From contig JAGCCY010000231.1 in NCBI GenBank assembly GCA_017651385.1, positions 1 through 5,134 of the forward strand: DNA of 5,134 nt. The letters are read 5' to 3'. This document shows, piece by piece, positions 1 to 5,134 of the stretch (positions within the stretch are counted from its first letter, which is position 1; each line of letters opens with the position of its first letter). The DNA is from Lachnospiraceae bacterium (lineage in GTDB: Bacteria > Bacillota > Clostridia > Lachnospirales > Lachnospiraceae). The notes beneath the pieces were generated by a model. That model saw nothing but the letters and a program-made list of their open reading frames with translations. It did no database searches and was not told where the DNA came from. A program made the position numbers and the translations under genes.

Positions 1-293
1 ATAAGTATACGAAATGCTTTGATTATGATAAAATAACTGAATGTCTGATGCTGAGGACCGCTTTGGAAGGTGATTATCTTACGATAGATAAAAGCCTTAA
101 TAAGAAAAAACTATCGGATTATTATATAGACGAAAAGATCCCGATCTCAGAGAGGAAAAAAACACTTATCATAGCAGACGGCCCGCATGTATGGTGGGTC
201 ATAGGGCACAGGATAAGCGAATTTCCGAAGATCACGGATGATACAAAGCGTATGATAAAGATCATATTTGACAGTAAAAAGGAGTTTTTATAA
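1..293 (+). CDS. tilS: tRNA(Ile)-lysidine synthetase TilS, C-terminal end (5' truncated by window)
   Basis: Only the last 96 codons are visible; the reading frame is open from base 3 and ends at TAA 291-293. TilS acts in the cytoplasm and uses ATP to attach lysine to C34 of the CAU anticodon of a tRNA-Ile, so that it reads AUA and is charged with isoleucine. The catalytic N-terminal PP-loop domain lies outside the window. What is visible matches the C-terminal substrate-binding domain: an LRT-x-x-EGDYLTID segment, then KKKLSDYYIDEKIP, SERKKTLIIADG, and VWWVIGHRISE followed by a TDDTKR tail, in the order typical of the family. The ATG at 48 is an internal methionine, not the start, because homology continues upstream of it. 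The stop overlaps the hpt start (TAATG), which suggests translational coupling. Identification rests on recognised motifs and on the conserved tilS-hpt-ftsH order of Firmicutes. Confidence 0.9.
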   Translation, partial: KYTKCFDYDKITECLMLRTALEGDYLTIDKSLNKKKLSDYYIDEKIPISERKKTLIIADGPHVWWVIGHRISEFPKITDDTKRMIKIIFDSKKEFL

Positions 294-820
294 TGGATAA
301 ACATCATGTTAAAGAACTTTTATCCGAAGAGGAAGTCGACCGCCGCATCAAGGAAATAGGCGAACAGATCACAAAGGATTATGAAGGCAAGAGAGTACAC
401 CTTGTATGTGTGCTTAAGGGCGGCAGTTTCTTTATGTGCGAGCTTGCAAAGAGGATCAACCTTCCGGTATCTCTTGATTTCATGTCGGTTTCAAGTTACG
501 GCGGAGACACAAAGTCAAGCGGTGTCGTTAGAATAGTCAAGGATCTTGACGAGTCCATCAAGGATAAGGATGTTCTTGTGGTTGAAGATATTGTTGACTC
601 GGGACGTACGCTTTCTTATCTTCTTAAGATGCTCGGTGAGCGAAAACCGAACAGTTTAAGGCTTTGCACTTTGCTTGACAAACCGGACAGAAGAGTCGTT
701 GATGTCAATGTTGATTATACGGGCTTTAAGATTCCCGATGTTTTCGTAGTGGGCTACGGTCTTGATTACGATCAGCTATACAGAAACCTTCCCTATATAG
801 GTGAAGTAGTGTTCGACTAA
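293..820 (+). CDS. hpt: hypoxanthine phosphoribosyltransferase
   Basis: A 175-residue type I phosphoribosyltransferase, the normal length for bacterial Hpt/HprT. It salvages hypoxanthine (and usually guanine) with PRPP to make IMP or GMP in the cytoplasm. Visible motifs are the pyrophosphate loop LKGG (residues 41-44), the mobile loop around SSYGG (67-71), the PRPP-binding signature [11 protein letters not shown] (96-106) with the acidic pair E98-D99, and a C-terminal purine-pocket segment with KPDRR and VVGYGLDY. The ATG at 293 is chosen because AAGGAG (279-284) lies 8 bases upstream and the start shares its A with the tilS stop. It sits between tilS and ftsH, the arrangement found in Bacillus and many clostridia, and is probably transcribed with both. 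I see no promoter of its own. Whether it prefers hypoxanthine or also uses guanine or xanthine cannot be read from the sequence. Confidence 0.96.
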   Translation: MDKHHVKELLSEEEVDRRIKEIGEQITKDYEGKRVHLVCVLKGGSFFMCELAKRINLPVSLDFMSVSSYGGDTKSSGVVRIVKDLDESIKDKDVLVVEDIVDSGRTLSYLLKMLGERKPNSLRLCTLLDKPDRRVVDVNVDYTGFKIPDVFVVGYGLDYDQLYRNLPYIGEVVFD

Positions 821-826
821 AAGGAG
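821..826 (+). promoter_or_regulatory. Shine-Dalgarno site that fixes the ftsH TTG start
   Basis: AAGGAG immediately after the hpt stop codon, 7 bases upstream of TTG 834-836. The next in-frame ATG encodes Met15, inside the first membrane segment, and has no comparable site. TTG is therefore the supported start. Confidence 0.85.
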
Positions 827-833
827 AAATAAA

Positions 834-2645
834 TTGTCTAAGAAAAATTCGGGCTACAGAATTTATTTTATCCTGATGATAGCTCTTCTCATCTGCGCCA
901 TTATCCTTTCATTCCTGCAGAAGAACAAGAACTATTATACAAAGGATAAACTTATCGAAGATATCAACGCAGGTCTTGTAAAAGAAGTTGTGCTTGAGCC
1001 AAATGCCAACAACGAGACCGGTGCCGCAGAGGTAACATTCAATGACGGAAGCTTCAAAGAACTGTTCGTGACCGATGTTACCGAAATCGAGAAATTGCTG
1101 GAGAAGCAGGATGTTCCGCTCTATATAGGAGATATTCCGAGGCAGAACTGGTTTTTGACCTACATGCTTCCAATTCTCATAATCCTAATCGTGGGTGTGT
1201 TCCTTTTCGTAATGATGACTTCGCAGACAGCGGGCGGCGGACAGAGTTCCAAGATGATGAATTTTGGAAAATCACGTGCCAGAATGTATGCGGGCGGCGA
1301 AAACAAGATAACCCTTAAGGATGTTGCGGGACTCAGGGAAGAAAAGGATGAACTTGAAGAGATCGTTGAGTTTTTGAAAAATCCCGCAAAGTTTGTGAAG
1401 GTAGGAGCCAGGATACCCAAGGGCGTTTTGCTTGAGGGACCTCCCGGAACAGGTAAGACACTTCTCGCAAAAGCTATCGCAGGCGAAGCCAATGTTCCGT
1501 TTTTCAGCATTTCGGGTTCCGATTTCGTGGAAATGTTTGTAGGTGTAGGTGCATCCCGAGTCAGGGATCTTTTCCTTGATGCCAAGAAGAACGCACCCTG
1601 TATAGTATTTATCGATGAAATAGATGCCGTAGCCAGACGCCGTGGTACAGGTATGGGCGGTGGCCACGATGAACGTGAACAGACACTTAATCAGCTGCTT
1701 GTGGAAATGGACGGTTTCGGAGAAAATTCCGGAATAATCGTACTCGCAGCGACAAACCGTGTGGATATACTTGATCCGGCCATCTTAAGACCCGGTCGTT
1801 TCGACCGTAAGATCGCGATCGGTGTTCCGGATATAGGCGGAAGGGAAGAGATCCTTAATATCCATGCAAAGAATAAGCCGCTGGGCGATGATGTAAACCT
1901 TAAAGACATCGCACAGACAACAGCCGGCTTTACGGGAGCGGATCTTGAGAATCTTTTAAACGAAGCGGCCATTCAGGCAGCCAAGGGAGACAGACAGTAT
2001 CTTACTCAGGAAGATATCAAAAAATCTTTTGTTAAAGTCGGTATCGGTACCGAGAAGAAGAGCCGTATCATCTCCGATAAGGAAAAGAATATCACGGCTT
2101 ATCACGAATCGGGTCATGCGATCTTATTCCATGTGCTTCCGGATGTGGGACCCGTATATTCGGTATCCATTATCCCTACGGGTCTCGGCGCGGCTGGTTA
2201 TACAATGCCCTTACCCGAAAGAGATGAAATGTTCCTGACCAGAGGCAGGATGCTTCAGGAGATCATGGTATCGCTCGGCGGCCGTATTGCTGAAGAGCTT
2301 ATATTCGGCGATATCACGACGGGAGCATCAAGCGATATCAAGAAGGCCACAAAGATGGCAAGACGTATGGTCACAAAATACGGCATGAGCAAAAACATCG
2401 GTGTGATCTGCTATGAAGATGAAGACGATGAGGTATTTATCGGTCGTGATCTTGCACATGCAAAGGGTCATTCCGAAGAAGTCGCAAGCGAGATCGACCG
2501 TGAAGTAAAGGCTATAATCGATGAGTGTTATCAGAAAGCCGAAGATATCATCAAAGATCACATGTCCGTTCTTCATGCAAGTGCAAAGCTTTTACTTGAA
2601 AAAGAAAAGATCGGACGAGATGAATTTGAGGCCTTGTTTGCATAA
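834..2645 (+). CDS. ftsH: ATP-dependent zinc metalloprotease FtsH
   Basis: A 603-residue membrane-anchored AAA+ protease, slightly shorter than the usual 610-650 or so. It forms hexamers that extract and degrade misfolded membrane proteins and short-lived regulators. Domains in order: TM1 about 9-28; an extracytoplasmic domain about 30-104; TM2 about 106-128; a glycine-rich linker; the AAA+ domain with Walker A GPPGTGKT (202-209), pore-loop FVG (235-237), Walker B IVFIDEID (257-264) and the second region of homology, whose RPGR supplies the likely arginine fingers R319 and R322; then the M41 protease with HESGH (424-428, catalytic E425) and a likely third zinc ligand D501 in SSDIKKAT. All key residues are intact. 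The start is TTG, supported by AAGGAG 7 bases upstream. The C-terminal tail ends soon after the protease helices. Last gene of the tilS-hpt-ftsH cluster, followed by a hairpin and, about 150 bases on, a terminator. Confidence 0.98.
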   Translation: MSKKNSGYRIYFILMIALLICAIILSFLQKNKNYYTKDKLIEDINAGLVKEVVLEPNANNETGAAEVTFNDGSFKELFVTDVTEIEKLLEKQDVPLYIGDIPRQNWFLTYMLPILIILIVGVFLFVMMTSQTAGGGQSSKMMNFGKSRARMYAGGENKITLKDVAGLREEKDELEEIVEFLKNPAKFVKVGARIPKGVLLEGPPGTGKTLLAKAIAGEANVPFFSISGSDFVEMFVGVGASRVRDLFLDAKKNAPCIVFIDEIDAVARRRGTGMGGGHDEREQTLNQLLVEMDGFGENSGIIVLAATNRVDILDPAILRPGRFDRKIAIGVPDIGGREEILNIHAKNKPLGDDVNLKDIAQTTAGFTGADLENLLNEAAIQAAKGDRQYLTQEDIKKSFVKVGIGTEKKSRIISDKEKNITAYHESGHAILFHVLPDVGPVYSVSIIPTGLGAAGYTMPLPERDEMFLTRGRMLQEIMVSLGGRIAEELIFGDITTGASSDIKKATKMARRMVTKYGMSKNIGVICYEDEDDEVFIGRDLAHAKGHSEEVASEIDREVKAIIDECYQKAEDIIKDHMSVLHASAKLLLEKEKIGRDEFEALFA

Positions 2646-2662
2646 TTGTGCAATCTGCACAA
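2646..2662 (+). repeat. perfect 7-bp inverted repeat directly after the ftsH stop
   Basis: TTGTGCA (2646-2652), ATC spacer, TGCACAA (2656-2662); both arms match exactly. In RNA this is a short hairpin beginning on the first base after the TAA. It is not a standard intrinsic terminator: the stem has only three G-C pairs and the nearest T run (2676-2680) starts 14 bases downstream. It could be a 3'-end stabilising hairpin, a weak terminator, or a DNA operator half-site pair; the sequence does not decide. Confidence 0.6.
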
Positions 2663-2678
2663 AAGTTAATCAGTGTTT

Positions 2679-2741
2679 TTGTAAATTTTGTGAGACTTAG
2701 CATTTACGATTTACAAGGGGTTTGCTAATATACACTTGTAA
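2679..2741. repeat. cluster of TTGTAA/TTACAA inverted elements
   Basis: TTGTAAAT (2679-2686) is the exact reverse complement of ATTTACAA (2709-2716), and a third copy, CTTGTAA (2735-2741), is the reverse complement of TTACAAG (2711-2717). A partial copy, ATTTAC (2702-2707), sits next to the second element, giving ATTTACG-ATTTACA in tandem. In DNA this could be an array of half-sites for a dimeric regulator; in RNA the same arms could form hairpins. The AT-rich composition makes some chance repetition likely, so the role is open. Confidence 0.4.
2703..2731 (+). promoter_or_regulatory. weak candidate sigma-A type promoter
   Basis: TTTACG (2703-2708, 4/6 to TTGACA) and TAATAT (2726-2731, 4/6 to TATAAT) are separated by 17 bases. 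A start near 2738 would give a transcript reaching the terminator at 2798-2835, about 100 nt, or longer with read-through into the GH13 gene. The match is mediocre and such pairs arise by chance in AT-rich spacers. Confidence 0.25.
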
Positions 2742-2797
2742 CCCCCCAATACATTATATAGTTTTTTGCTATACCCCATAAGAAGAAATACCTTCTC

Positions 2798-2835
2798 AAA
2801 AGAACGAGCGATGCGTAAGCACCGCTTTTCTTTTT
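2798..2835 (+). terminator. intrinsic terminator, A-tract/T-tract type
   Basis: The core stem AGCGATGC (2807-2814) pairs with GCACCGCT (2819-2826) across a GTAA tetraloop (GNRA class), with one A-C mismatch (2811/2822). The stem extends through a G-U pair (2806/2827), a bulged C2805, and AAAAGAA (2798-2804) pairing with TTCTTTT (2828-2834). The T-rich tract TTTTCTTTTT (2826-2835) follows the core on the plus strand, and the A-rich tract upstream means the inverse could also work for minus-strand transcription. It probably ends transcription from the tilS-hpt-ftsH side, or a short transcript begun within the spacer, and insulates the GH13 gene. Confidence 0.75.
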
Positions 2836-2896
2836 ATGTAAAAAACTGTGGTTTTTGCAGATAACTATTTAAAAAGTCGCCTTTATCATTAAAATA

Positions 2897-2908
2897 TGGT
2901 AATATAAC
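2897..2908 (+). promoter_or_regulatory. candidate -10 region for the GH13 gene
   Basis: TATAAC (2903-2908, 5/6 to TATAAT) overlaps TG-G-TAATAT (2897-2905), which has the form of an extended -10. No good -35 is visible 16-18 bases upstream. A start near 2915 would leave a leader of about 23 nt before ATG 2938, containing GGTGA and the cre-like site. It lies after the terminator, as expected for the promoter of the next transcription unit. Confidence 0.35.
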
Positions 2909-2925
2909 AAAAGGGGATGGGTATC

Positions 2926-2930
2926 GGTGA
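2926..2930 (+). promoter_or_regulatory. Shine-Dalgarno-like GGTGA before ATG 2938
   Basis: GGTGA matches the 3' part of the full AGGAGGTGA complement of 16S rRNA and lies 7 bases before ATG 2938. The stronger AAGGGG (2911-2916) touches ATG 2917 with no spacing, so it cannot serve that codon normally. This favours 2938 as the start. Confidence 0.45.
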
Positions 2931-2941
2931 AAACGCTATGA
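2928..2941 (+). promoter_or_regulatory. cre-like operator (CcpA / LacI-family) over the GH13 start
   Basis: TGAAAACGCTATGA agrees with the cre consensus TGWAARCGYTWNCW at 13 of 14 positions; only position 13 (G for C) differs. It has the central CG of LacI-family operators and overlaps the proposed start codon, just downstream of the -10 candidate, where a bound repressor would block initiation or early elongation. Repression of starch-degrading genes by CcpA when glucose is plentiful is established in Firmicutes. A MalR-type local regulator is an alternative binder. Confidence 0.5.
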
Positions 2942-5046
2942 TTAACGATGATGATAAAAGAAAAATAGACGCCAAAAAGTACCTTGTGGAGATGCGTCCG
3001 ATATTTATAAGCAAGGCACTTTTCTCGGATACTACCGAAAATTATATATCTCCGGCCGAGCCGAATCCTTACGGAAATGTTTCGATAAGATTTCGTACCG
3101 CGAACAGCGGCGTGGACAGTGTATACCTTATTTCATCCGAGGGCGAGAAATACCCTATGTCAAAGGTGGATGAGGATAAGGCTTTTGACTATTACGAGTG
3201 TACGGTAACGCTCAACCAGGACGACTTTTATTATTATTTTGAGATACATGCCGGCAGGATACGCTGTACATACGATGCAAGGGGTATTTCCAAAGAAAAG
3301 GTACCTCATAATCTTTTCAGGATAATACCGGGTTATCATACTCCCGCATGGGCAAAAGGTGCGGTAATGTATCAGATCTATGTGGAAAGGTTCTGCAACG
3401 GAGATCCCACAAACGATGTTGAAAACGGTGAGTATTTTTATGTAGGCGGTCCGGTCAATAAAGTTGAGGACTGGTACAAGATACCGAATGTCGACGGCAC
3501 AAAGGAATTTTACGGCGGTGATCTTCAGGGTGTCATAGATAAACTCCCTTACTTAAAGGGTCTCGGTATAGATTGTATATACTTTAACCCTCTTTTTGTT
3601 TCCCCTTCCAATCATAAATATGACAGTCAGGACTATGAACATATCGACCCCCACTTTGGAAAGATAGTCAAAGACGGCGGAGAATGCTTAGAGCCGGGTG
3701 ACAGCGATAACAGACATGCCACAAAGTATCAGACAAGAGTCTGTTCAAAGGAAAACCTCGAAGCATCCGACGAACTGTTTAAGCACCTTGTGGAGGAGGC
3801 GCACAGACTCGGTATAAGAGTCATTCTGGACGGTGTATTCAATCACTGCGGTTCCTTCAACAAGTGGCTGGATCGTGAAAGGATATACGAAGACAGTGAA
3901 GACTATGCAAAGGGAGCATATGTTTCGGCAGACAGTCCGTACAGAAAGTTTTTTGACTTCAAATCGGATAACTGGCCGTATAATGGCAATTATGACGGCT
4001 GGTGGGGATATGATACGCTTCCCAAGCTTAATTACGAAGCATCTCACGAGCTTTTCGATAAAGTAATGGACATCGCGGCAAAGTGGGTGTCAAAACCCTA
4101 CAATGTAGACGGCTGGAGACTCGATGTGGCTGCAGACATAGGCCATTCGCCGGAGTTCAACCATGAGTTTTTCAAACGTTTCAGAAGATATGTAAAAGAT
4201 GCCAATCCCGAAGCTTTGATACTTGCGGAGCACTACGGGGATCCCGCAAGCTGGCTTAACGGAAAAGAATGGGATTCCGTTATGAACTATGACGGTTTTA
4301 TGGAGCCTGTTACATGGTTTCTTACGGGTATGCAGAAGCACAGCGATGACTATAGACCCGATATGCTCGGTAATTCTCATGCATTTTGGGAGGCTATGTG
4401 GAATGCGCACTACAGGCTTTCTAATTCCGCTCTTTCGGTATCCATGAATCAGCTTTCAAATCATGACCATTCAAGATTTTTGACGCGTACAAACGGAAAA
4501 GTCGGTCGAAGCGGAAGCGTTGGGGCTCATGTGGCCGATGAAGGTGTTGATAAGGCTATCATGCGTCAGGCGGTCATAATACAGATGACCTGGACGGGTG
4601 CGCCCACTATATACTATGGTGATGAAGCGGGCTTAACAGGTTTTACGGATCCCGATAACCGTCGTACCTATCCCTGGGGACGTGAGGATCAGGGGCTTAT
4701 AGAGTTTCATCGTGAGATGATCAATATCCATAAGGCAAGCGAGGAACTTAAGTACGGATCGCTAATGAAACTTGTAGGAGAACCTTTTGTAATAGGGTAC
4801 GGCAGATTTACAAAAGACAACGCGACCATAGTTCTGATAAACAGAGATACAAACGAAAGAAAACTTTCCGTTTCTTTTATGGATCTGATAAATATTCACG
4901 GAACGGCTTACGAGCGTATAATGTATACGGACGAGCTCGGATACGACAACAGATCACTGGATGTAAGGATCGAAGCAAACGGAAAGCACGAGATCACGAT
5001 GCCGCCCATTTCGGCAGTAGTGATAAGATCCAAGAGAAAGCATTAA
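2938..5046 (+). CDS. cytoplasmic GH13 alpha-glucan hydrolase (neopullulanase / cyclomaltodextrinase-like)
   Basis: A 702-residue alpha-amylase superfamily enzyme. The N-terminal 20-135 or so resembles a CBM34-type beta-sandwich (IRFRTA...VYLI...FDYYECTV...YYYFEI). The (beta/alpha)8 barrel begins at VMYQIYVERF (143-152). Conserved GH13 regions are intact: DGVFNH (298-303), GWRLDVAAD with nucleophile D396 and R394, acid/base E431 in ILAEHYGD, and NHD with D510. LPKLN (361-365) is the fifth region and resembles the MPKLN of GH13_20 neopullulanases and cyclomaltodextrinases; DPDNRRTYPWG (571-581) recalls amylopullulanases (GH13_39). A segment at 242-277 is longer than usual. No signal peptide or membrane segment is seen, so it probably cleaves imported maltodextrins, cyclodextrins or pullulan fragments inside the cell. 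ATG 2917 would add seven residues, but its Shine-Dalgarno has no spacing. Exact substrate is not readable. ABC-F gene follows 9 bases later. Confidence 0.9.
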   Translation: MINDDDKRKIDAKKYLVEMRPIFISKALFSDTTENYISPAEPNPYGNVSIRFRTANSGVDSVYLISSEGEKYPMSKVDEDKAFDYYECTVTLNQDDFYYYFEIHAGRIRCTYDARGISKEKVPHNLFRIIPGYHTPAWAKGAVMYQIYVERFCNGDPTNDVENGEYFYVGGPVNKVEDWYKIPNVDGTKEFYGGDLQGVIDKLPYLKGLGIDCIYFNPLFVSPSNHKYDSQDYEHIDPHFGKIVKDGGECLEPGDSDNRHATKYQTRVCSKENLEASDELFKHLVEEAHRLGIRVILDGVFNHCGSFNKWLDRERIYEDSEDYAKGAYVSADSPYRKFFDFKSDNWPYNGNYDGWWGYDTLPKLNYEASHELFDKVMDIAAKWVSKPYNVDGWRLDVAADIGHSPEFNHEFFKRFRRYVKDANPEALILAEHYGDPASWLNGKEWDSVMNYDGFMEPVTWFLTGMQKHSDDYRPDMLGNSHAFWEAMWNAHYRLSNSALSVSMNQLSNHDHSRFLTRTNGKVGRSGSVGAHVADEGVDKAIMRQAVIIQMTWTGAPTIYYGDEAGLTGFTDPDNRRTYPWGREDQGLIEFHREMINIHKASEELKYGSLMKLVGEPFVIGYGRFTKDNATIVLINRDTNERKLSVSFMDLINIHGTAYERIMYTDELGYDNRSLDVRIEANGKHEITMPPISAVVIRSKRKH

Positions 5047-5055
5047 GGTTAAAAG

Positions 5056-5134
5056 ATGATCTACCAGATTCATAACGGCGCCGTCATGTACGGCGCCGAA
5101 ACAATACTAAAAAACGTTAACGTTGAAATTAAGA
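5056..5134 (+). CDS. ABC-F family ATPase, N-terminal fragment (3' truncated by window)
   Basis: The first 26 codons of an open frame that runs off the window. The protein begins MIYQIHNGAV and continues with MYGAETILKNVNVEIK, which has the form of the first beta-strands of a cytoplasmic ABC ATPase: gene-specific hydrophobic strand, GAETIL, then the strand leading to the Walker A loop, which would lie just beyond the window. The start directly at MI-x-QI without any membrane domain is typical of soluble ABC-F proteins (ribosome-associated translation factors or antibiotic-protection proteins), but an ordinary ABC importer ATPase cannot be excluded from so little sequence. ATG 5056 has AAGG (5045-5048), overlapping the GH13 stop, 7 bases upstream. 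The gap to the GH13 gene is 9 bases, so the two are probably co-transcribed. Confidence 0.65.
   Translation, partial: MIYQIHNGAVMYGAETILKNVNVEIK
5076..5098 (+). repeat. all-GC 8-bp hairpin inside the ABC-F start
   Basis: CGGCGCCG occurs twice (5076-5083 and 5091-5098) with TCATGTA between. Because the octamer is its own reverse complement, the two copies are both a direct and an inverted repeat and form a perfect 8-bp G-C stem with a 7-nt loop in RNA. It covers codons 7-15 of the ABC-F frame, starting 20 bases after the A of the ATG. No T run follows, so it is not an intrinsic terminator. Confidence 0.6.

Noticed and set aside
1160..1972. Long minus-strand open frames opposite ftsH
   Set aside because: They lie antisense to an intact, strongly conserved ftsH, have no recognisable domains or ribosome sites, and are explained by its codon composition.
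2029..2238. Plus-strand 69-residue open frame inside ftsH
   Set aside because: Out of frame with the intact M41 protease domain, basic low-information product, no supported start.
2841..2856. AAAAAC-TGTG-GTTTTT inverted repeat, possible second terminator
   Set aside because: The stem is almost all A-T with a single G-C pair, so it would be unstable as RNA; likely a chance result of A and T runs.
2811..2864. 17-codon plus-strand ORF in the spacer, ending with a NCGFCR-like tail
   Set aside because: Its start lies within the terminator stem, the GAG upstream is too close to serve as a Shine-Dalgarno, and it is too short to support.
2646..2916. Known riboswitch, T-box, tRNA or SRP RNA in the spacer
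   Set aside because: I looked for PreQ1, c-di-GMP, T-box and SRP-like conserved cores and found none; the hairpins there do not fit a family I recognise.
3745..4410. Open frames on both strands inside the GH13 gene
   Set aside because: They overlap the catalytic core, which is intact in the main frame; products resemble nothing known.
5113..5124. 12-bp palindrome AACGTTAACGTT
   Set aside because: It is two copies of AACGTT within codons of the conserved ABC-F strand (Asn-Val-Asn-Val), with no loop for a hairpin; best explained by coding.
1..5134. CRISPR array, insertion sequence, integrase or attachment site
   Set aside because: No regularly spaced repeats, terminal inverted repeats, target duplications or transposase/recombinase motifs were seen on either strand.

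Overview
The window looks like chromosomal DNA of a low-to-moderate GC Gram-positive bacterium, most likely a clostridial Firmicute of the Lachnospiraceae type (Butyrivibrio/Roseburia-like). The basis is the tilS-hpt-ftsH order typical of Firmicutes, strong AAGGAG ribosome binding sites, and the character of the GH13 enzyme. The genus is an inference; no rRNA or other marker gene is present.

Left block (1-2645): three tightly packed plus-strand housekeeping genes. They are the 3' end of tilS (tRNA-Ile lysidine synthetase), complete hpt (hypoxanthine phosphoribosyltransferase), whose ATG shares a base with the tilS stop codon, and complete ftsH (membrane AAA+ zinc protease), which starts at TTG 13 bases after hpt. 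This is almost certainly one operon.

Intergenic block (2646-2937): this is the only sizeable non-coding stretch and it is dense in symmetry. It holds a perfect 7-bp hairpin one base position after the ftsH stop, three TTGTAA/TTACAA elements around a weak promoter candidate, two mutually exclusive RNA pairings (TTACAAG/CTTGTAA and GGGGTT/AACCCC), a convincing intrinsic terminator at 2798-2835, a -10-like element, and a 13/14 match to the CcpA cre consensus lying across the start of the next gene.

Right block (2938-5134): a complete cytoplasmic GH13 alpha-glucan hydrolase of the neopullulanase/cyclomaltodextrinase type, with a CBM34-like N-terminal domain, all catalytic residues and a roughly 33-residue insertion in the barrel. 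Nine bases after it comes the 5' end of an ABC-F type ATPase gene, whose first codons can form a very stable all-GC hairpin.

I see no mobile element, CRISPR array, tRNA or rRNA, and no clear sign of a wholly new system. The best leads are the cre-like site at the amylase start, the structured ftsH-amylase spacer, and the hairpin inside the ABC-F start.
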